NCBI RefSeq assembly: GCF_027887165.1 | Contig: NC_077227.1 | Span: forward strand, 70,319,252-70,383,251 | Source: Monodelphis domestica | Lineage: Eukaryota; Chordata; Mammalia; Didelphimorphia; Didelphidae | Reading direction: 5' to 3' | DNA length: 64,000 nucleotides | Shown: positions 57,031 through 64,000 of the stretch, in pieces | Position numbering within the stretch: the stretch's first letter is position 1 | Layout: the number at the start of each line of letters is the position of its first letter | Notes under the pieces: generated by a model | What the model saw: only the letters and a program-made list of their open reading frames with translations | Told to the model about the DNA's origin: nothing | Database searches by the model: none | Program-made: the position numbers and the translations under genes

Positions 57031-60000
57031 GACTTCCAGGTAAACATGGTGGCAGTCTAGACGCAAGACTCTTCCTCTCCTCAGCATCCACTGATCTAGA
57101 CTATCTCAAAAGACCAAAAAACCCAAACTCATAAGAACGAAGGGGCCCTACGGTAGGGCGCATCATTGAAGGTACATGGGATTTGGGCATTTCCACACCA
57201 TAAGAGGGTGAAAAAGATCCCATCAAAACTGCGAACTGATCTGCCCTCCCCCACCCTACCTACCGGATCCAGAGTCAGAGCCAGCGCGCACCAAAATCAG
57301 TGAGCGAGGGGCACCTCTAGAGTGAGTAAGGGGCACCTCTAGGTTCTTGGGAGCTGACTAAAACCACCAAAGACTTACCCCTGAGAGCAGCTACACCTGA
57401 AACCCCAGCAGGTTGAAGAGTGCAGACCGTGGGCGCTCGCAGGAAAATAACACAGAGAAGGACAGCAAACAGCAGAAGCTGTGGAGATTTGAGAGCTTGC
57501 CTCAGGCAAAATCCTTGCTCCTTAACTCCATACACAGAGAGCCTGCTCATCTCACTCAGATTTCTGACTAAAAAGGGAAGGAAAAACCTTCACAGTGATG
57601 GCAAATTGTGCCCAGGAGCAACAACCTCCCTCCAAGAAAAACAGGAAGAAGGGGTTGACCCTGGAAAATTTTTATGGAGGATAAACTCAGACTACAGAGG
57701 AAATACAGGAGGAAATTCAAATAAACCCCAAACCTCTCCCCTCCCCCCAATTGGGAATTGTCCACAAGCTCTTGAAGAATTTAAATTGGAGCTTATCAAA
57801 AAGATGGAAGCCTTCTGGCAAGAAAAGTGGGAAATAATTCAAAGAGAGAATAACAGTTTAGAGGACAAGGATGCCCAATTGGAGAAACAGCTGGAAGCCA
57901 TGAAAAGCAGGATACATCAAACTGAAAAGTAAAACCAGTCCTTAAAGACCAGAATCAGGCAACTGGAAGCCAATGCTCTTGCAAAATAACAATAATTAAT
58001 AAAGAAAAGTCAAAAAGACTGACAAAATAGAAGAAAACATAAAATATCTCACTGAGAAGATGACAGATCAGGAAAACAGCAAGGAGAGACAATTTGAGAA
58101 TCATTGGTCTACCTGAAAATCGAGAAATATACAGAAATCTTGACATCATACTACAAGAAATCATCCAAGAAAATTGCCCTGATGTTCTTGAACAAGGAAG
58201 TAAAATAGACATTGAAAGAGTTCATAAGAACACCCTCCACACTAAATCCTCAAAACTCAAAACTCAAAACTCCCAGGAATGTAATTACCAAATTCAAGAA
58301 CTTTCAAACTCAGCATACATATACAAGAAGCCAAAAAGAGACAATTCAGGTACCACGGAGCACCAGTCAGGATCACACAAGACCTAGCAGCTTCCACACT
58401 AAAGGACTGCAAAACTTGGAACATGATATTCAGAAAGGCAAGAGAATTGAGTCTTCAACCATGAACCATCTATCCATCAAAACTGACCATATACTTCCAG
58501 GGGAAAGTATGAGCATTCAACAAAATAGAAGATTTCCAAGTATTTGTAAAGAAAAGGCCAGAACTAAGTGGAAAGTTTGATATCCAAAAACAAAGAACAA
58601 GAGAAACATAAAAAGGTAAATAAGAGAGGGTAATGGGAAAAATGTTTTTTTATTCAAACTTTCTTTAAGGGCTACATTTAGATCAGATTATATATATTAA
58701 TATACGGGGAAAATGTTATTTGTAACTCAAAAATTATATTCACTATTATAGTAATTAGAAGAATCATTCACAGGAAGAGATTGGAGCAATGAGTGCTATA
58801 AGATGATAAACAAAAAAAGAAAAGGGAATCGAAGATGGAACCAAGAGATACTTGACAGGATAATCTTTATCACACAAAGATACGCATGGGAAGGGGAAGG
58901 GAAGAATACTCTTATAAGAAGGGAGAGGAAGCGAGTGCTAATAGGTAATACTTAAACCTTCCTCTCAGTGAAATCAAGTCTGAGAGGGAAGAACATCTAG
59001 ATCCATTGGGGTTTTGGATTCTATCTTATCCTACAGGGAAAGTGAGAAGGGAAAACTAAGGGGGATAGGGAGGAGGGAGTACAAAAAGGAAGGGAAAGAG
59101 AAGGGGGAGGGAACTTAAAAGACCTAAAAAACAAGAAGGGATCAAAAAGGGAAGGGATTAGGGGGATTGATTAGAAGTAAACCACTGGTTTAAAAGGATA
59201 TAGCAAAAGAATAAAGGACAGAACTAGGAGAGGATATCAAAATACTGGGGAATACACAAGTGACAATCATAACTGTGAATGTGAATGGGATGAACTCACC
59301 CATAAAATGTAGACGAATAGGAGAGTGGATTAAAATCCAAAATCCTACCATATGTTGCCTACAAGAAACACACCTCAGGTGGGTAGATACTCACAAGTTC
59401 AGTATTAAAGGTTGGAGTAAGACCTATTGGGCCTCAACTGACAGAAAGAAGGCAGGAGTTGCAGTCATGATATCTGACAAAGCCAAAATAAAAACAAACC
59501 TGATTGAAAGGGATAGGGAAGGTAAATACATCCTGATAAAAGGGAGTATAGACAATGAGGAAATATCAGTAATCAACATGTATGCACCAAACGCTATAGC
59601 ATCCAAATTTCGAAAGGAGAAAGTGCAATTGAAGGAGGAAATAGATAGTAAAACTATACTAGTGGTTGACCTGAACCTACCACTTTCAAATTTAGATGAA
59701 TCAAATCAATAAATAAGAAAGAGCTAAAAGTTGTGAATGAAATCTTAGAAAAATTAGAGTTAAATAGATATATGGGGAAAAATAAATAGGGACAAAAAGG
59801 AATACAACTTTTCAGTAGCGCATGGTACATTCACAAAGATTGACCATGTACTAGGTCATAAAAACATGGTAAACAAATGCAGAAAAGCAGAAACAATAAA
59901 TGCAATCTTTTAAGATCACAAGGCAATAAAAATAACGATCAGTAAGGATACATGGAGAGCCAAATCAAGAATTAATTGGAAATTAAATAATATGATTCTC

Positions 60001-63000
60001 CAGAATTGGTTAATTAGAGAACAAATCCTAGAAACAATAATTTCATTGAAGAAAATGACAATGATGAGACATCCTTTCAAAATCTTTGGGATGCAGCCAA
60101 AGCAGTACTCAGGGGAAAATTTATATACTTGAGTTCATATATTAACAAATTAGGGAGGACAGAGGTCAATGAATTGGACATGGAAATCATAAAACTTGAA
60201 AGCAAACAAATTAAAAATCCCCAGAAGTAAACCAAATTCGAGATCCTAAAAATTAAGGGAGACATTAATAAAATCGAAAGTGAAGAACTAATAAATAAGA
60301 CTAGAAGCAAGTCTTTTGAAGAAACAAACAAAATAGACAAAGTACTGGTCAATCTAATTAAAAAATGTAAAGAAGAAAACCAAATTAACAGTATCATAGA
60401 TGAAAACAGAGACCTCACCTCCAATGAAGAGGAAATTAAGGCAATCATTAAAAACTATTTTGCCCAATTATATGGCAATAAACATGCCAATCTAGGTGAT
60501 ATGGATGAATATTTACAAAAATATAAATTGCCTAGATTAACCGAAGAAGAAATAGAATTTTTAAATAATCCCATACCAGAAAAAGAAATTGAGCAAGCTA
60601 TCAAAGAATTCCCCAAGAAAAAATCCCCAGGGCCTGATAGATTCACAAGTGAATTCTATCAAACATTCAAAGAACTGCTAATCCTAATACTATACAAACT
60701 ATTTGACATAATAAGCAAAGAGGGAGTTCTACCAAATTCCTTTTATGACACCAATATGGTACTGATTCCAAAGCCAGGCAGCTCAAAAATGGAGAAAGAA
60801 AACTATATACCAGTCTCCTTAATGAACATAGATGCAAAAATCTTAAATAGGATACTAGCAAAAAGACACCAGCAAGTGATCAGGCAGGAGGATTATTCAC
60901 TATGATCAGGTGGGATTTATACCAGGAATGCAAGGATGGTTCAATATTAGGAAAACCATCCACATAACTGACTATATCAACAAGCAAACCAACAAAAAAA
61001 TCACATGATTATCTCAATGGATGCAGAAAAAGCCTTTGATAAAATACAACATTCATTCCTATTGAAAACATTAGAAAATATTGGAATAGACGGGTCTTTC
61101 CTAAAAATAATAAACAGTATTTATCTAAAACCATCAGCCAACATCATTTGCAATGGGGATAAACTAGATGCATTCCCAATAAGATCAGGAGTGAAACAAG
61201 GATGCCTGTTATCACTGCTATTATTTAACATTGTACTAGAAACACTAGCAGTAGCAATTAGAGAAGAAAAAAGCAGCAAGAATTAGAAAGAGAAATTCCA
61301 TTTAAAATCACCCTAGACAATATAAAATACTTAGGAACCTATTTCCTGAGACAAACACAGGAACTATATGAACACAACTACAAAACGATTTCCACACAAT
61401 TAAAACTAGATCTAAATAATTGGAAAAACATTAACTGCTCATGGGTAGGATGAGCAAACGTAATAAAAATGACCATCCTACCCAAACTTATTTACTTATT
61501 TAGTGCCATACCAATCGAACTACCAAATTTTTTTACTGAATTAGAAAAAACCATAACAAAGTTCATTTGGAAGAACAAAAGATCAAGAATATCCAGGGAA
61601 GTAATTTAAAAAAATGTGAAGGAAGGTGGCCTTGCAGTCCCAGATCTCAAACTATACTATAAAGCATTGGTCATTAAGACAATATGGTACTGGCTAAGAG
61701 ACAGAAAGGAAGATCAGTGGAATAGACTTGGGGTAAGTGACCTCAGCAAGACAGTCTATGACTATGACTATGACTAGCCCAACGATCCCAGCTTTTGGAT
61801 CAAAATCCACGCTTTGATAAAAACTGCTGGGAAAATTGGAAGACAGTGTAGGAAAGATTAGGTTTGGATCAACATCTCACACCCTACACCAAGATAAACT
61901 CAGAATGGGTGAATGCCTCGAACATAAAGAATGAAGCTATAAGTAAATTATGTAAACACACAATAGTATACATGTCAGACCTATGGGAAAGGAAAGATTT
62001 TAAAACCAAGCAAGACTTAGAAAAAAATCACAAAATGTAAAATAAATAATTTTGATTACATCAAATTAAAAAGGTTTTGTACAAACAAAAGCAATGTAAC
62101 CAAAATTAGAAGGGAAGTAACAAATTGGGAAACAATCTTCATAACAAAAACCTCTGACAAAGGTTTAATTACTCAAATTTACAGAGAATTAAATCAATTG
62201 TACAAAAATCAAGCCATTCTCCAATTGATAAATGGACAAGGGACATGAACAGGCAGTTTTCAGGCAAAGAAATAAAAAGTATTAATAATAACACATGAAA
62301 GAGTGTTCTAAATCTCTTACAATCAGAGAGATGCAAATCAAAACAACTCTGATGTATCACCTCATACCTAGCAGATTGGCTGATATGACAACGGAAGTAA
62401 TGAATGCTGGAGGGGATGTGGCAAAGTTGGGACATTAATTCATTGCTGGTGGAGTTGTAAATTATTCCAACCATTCTGGAGGGCAATTTGGAACTATGCC
62501 CAAAGGGCACTAAAAGACTGTCTGCCCTTTGAGCCAGCCATAGCACTTCTGGCTTTGTACCCCAAAGATAATAAGGAAAAAGACATGTACAAGAATATTC
62601 ATAGCTGAGCTCTTTGTGGTGGCAAAAAATTGGAAAATGAGGGGATCCCCTTCAATTGGGAAATGGCTGAACAAATTGTGGTATCTGTTGGTGATGGAAT
62701 ACTATTGTGCTTAAAGGAATAATAAAGTGGAGGAATTCCATGTGAACTGGCATGACCTCCAGGAAGTGATGCAGAGCAAAAGGAGCAGAACCAGGACATT
62801 GTGTACAGAGATTGATACACTGTGGAACAATTGAATAAGTAATGGGTGCAGTGATCATGAACAACCCGGAGGGATATATGAGAAAGAACACTATTCACAT
62901 TCAGAGGAAAAACTGTGGGAGTAAAAACACTGAAGAAAAGCAACTGCTTGATTACATGGGTCGAGGGGGATATGATTGGGGATATAGATCCTAAATGAAC

Positions 63001-63161
63001 ATCCTAGTGCAAACATCAACAGCATGGAAATAGGTTCTTATCAAGGACACATTAATACCCAGTGGAATTGCAGGTCGGCTATGGGAAGGGGGGAGAGGGG
63101 AGGGAGGAATAGAATGTTTTTTGTAACCAAGGAATAATGTTTGAAATTGACCAACTTAAAT
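57031..63161 (+). mobile_element. Nearly full-length L1 (marsupial type), inactive
   Basis: It spans about 6.1 kb from a 5' UTR-like start (gacttccaggtaaacatggt) to the L1 3' UTR end. A 10-bp duplication aaaatggcca lies at 57021-57030 and 63162-63171. ORF1 lies at about 57420-58590. It has a Glu/Lys-rich coiled-coil part (for example ELIKKMEAFWQEKWEIIQRE) and a C-terminal part with DIILQEIIQENCP, in several broken frames. An unusually long spacer at about 58600-59255 separates it from ORF2 (59260-62835). There is no long poly-A tail. It is the source-type relative of the truncated copies at 11378 and 49621. Confidence 0.93.
59260..62835 (+). pseudogene. L1 ORF2 remnant (endonuclease and reverse transcriptase)
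   Basis: The endonuclease part at 59260-59712 starts TIITVNVNGMNSPIK and keeps CCLQETHLR. The usual GDFN active-site motif reads VDLN. The RT part has [18 protein letters not shown] (about 60598), [20 protein letters not shown] (60764) and [13 protein letters not shown] with the motif-A Asp (61011). The sequence then passes from AIREEKS (about 61265) almost directly to a region resembling EIPFKITLDNIKYLG. About 50-60 codons are therefore missing, including the FADD catalytic motif. Several stops and frameshifts follow. The C-terminal part (WNYAQRALKDCLPFEPA, MRGSPSIGKWLNKLWYL-like) reaches about 62835. Confidence 0.85.
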
Positions 63162-63179
63162 AAAATGGCCATGATATGC

Positions 63180-63640
63180 TTTTGCTTTGTAGTATTTTCA
63201 GAATAAGTGAATGATATACTTTGTTAGTTTTTTTTGCAACAGTTGTTAAAATTACATGGCTTATTTTATCAATTATGTAGTTGTTTTCTTCATAACTCTG
63301 GCCATTTTGTGCTGGGCTGCTGTCTCCAAACTAGGTAGCCAAATGCAGCAACACCTGGGACTAGCTAAACTACGTGGTTCTGTTCTTCAGGACCATGAAT
63401 CCTTATTTTCCTTTTTCCCTCCTCTTCCTCTGCCACTTTTTGTCTTGTTGGCTTACACATACCTTCTATCCTGTCATCTACCTCTCTTACTTTTTCTCTG
63501 ACAGCTGCAATCAAAGGAACTCTACAGTTGTCTCTGGAAGGGCTCTGCCTATGATGGCAAACCTTTAGGGCACATTTGAAATCTTTTTTTTTTTTTGAGA
63601 AATTCTGAGAGATTAGGGCAGAGCTGTTACCATCCCCCCC
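63180..63640. other. Unassigned sequence right of the L1
   Basis: No feature was recognised. The open frame at 63256-63501 is low-complexity and hydrophobic from pyrimidine-rich DNA and has no family resemblance. Confidence 0.4.
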
Positions 63641-64000
63641 TCCATGCACCTGAGGACATTCCTCACTTCCCTGCCCTTCTCCCCAACAACCTCAGTGGGA
63701 GTGCTTCCTCCCTTCCCTGTCTAGGGTAAGGTGCTTGGTGGGGGTGCTCTTACATGCTGTGTGAGGGTGTGGTACAGAAGGCAGCCTGTTGAGTCTGTGG
63801 TGAAGGGGATTCCCTTGGTGGGATTGTAGAGGAACTAGATTTGAGAGAAGCATTGTTTACAGTGTGGCCTGTAGCTGGAGGGGAGGGGAGCACAGGGGTT
63901 ACTCTCCTCACCCTCTCTATACACATCCACTGCCCTGCAGCCTAATGGGAAAGCTTCCTCCTTGCCCTGTCTGGGGCAAGGAGGGAGTGCCTGGCATTCC
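63640..64000. repeat. Large-unit tandem repeat, cut by window edge
   Basis: cctcagtgggagtgcttcct (63690) and cctaatgggaaagcttcctc (63941) begin two diverged copies, each followed by ccctgtct-gggcaagg-like sequence and tgcctgg/tgcttgg. The period is about 251 bases. The array probably continues beyond the window. Confidence 0.5.

Noticed and set aside
61005-61286. Independent reverse-transcriptase gene
   Set aside because: It is part of the broken ORF2 of the L1 at 57031-63161.

Overview
This is vertebrate nuclear DNA, almost certainly from a marsupial and most likely a didelphid opossum of the Monodelphis type. The evidence is the repeat content. There are many tRNA-derived SINEs of the SINE1_MD kind, Mar-1-type CORE-SINEs, old L2, CR1/L3 and MIR debris, and L1 copies with the marsupial L1 3' end. 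CpG is scarce everywhere except one dense island at about 43.9-46.0 kb. Repeat names are from memory, not from a search.

Three host genes can be placed. (1) The last three coding exons of GRAMD2A lie on the plus strand at 3597-3753, 4339-4438 and 15413-15521. They carry the C-terminal linker and the membrane anchor. The GRAM-domain exons must lie left of the window. (2) SENP8, the NEDD8-specific protease, lies on the minus strand, with its whole 212-codon reading frame in one exon at 32707-33342. A matching splice acceptor sits just upstream, and a strong minus-strand donor lies in the CpG island at 44778. (3) A plus-strand first exon ending at a perfect donor at 45568 is inferred to be the non-coding exon 1 of MYO9A. 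The inference rests on the order GRAMD2A - SENP8 - MYO9A known in human (15q23), where SENP8 and MYO9A are divergent. No MYO9A coding exon was recognised, so 45569-64000 would be the start of its first intron.

Layout: 1-3.6 kb, GRAMD2A intron with L3 and L2 debris; 3.6-15.5 kb, GRAMD2A exons and a repeat-filled intron holding a Tigger1-like DNA transposon with an L1 fragment inserted in it; 15.5-32.7 kb, intergenic DNA with L3, L2 and SINE copies, a repeat-poor stretch at 21-24 kb and a consensus-perfect CTCF-like motif; 32.7-33.4 kb, SENP8 coding exon; 33.4-44.8 kb, SENP8 intron; 43.9-46.0 kb, divergent CpG-island promoter; 46-57 kb, repeat-mosaic intron with one possible unannotated exon at 47.84-47.96 kb; 57.03-63.16 kb, a nearly full-length but dead L1; 63.6-64 kb, part of a large-unit tandem repeat cut by the window edge.

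The genes do not form a pathway. GRAMD2A acts at ER-plasma membrane contacts, SENP8 in NEDD8 processing, and MYO9A as a Rho-GAP myosin. The only functional coupling visible here is the shared SENP8/MYO9A promoter. I found no convincing new biological system. The best leads are the candidate membrane-segment exon, the CTCF-like site, and an intact 236-codon frame formed by the nested Tigger and L1 elements.
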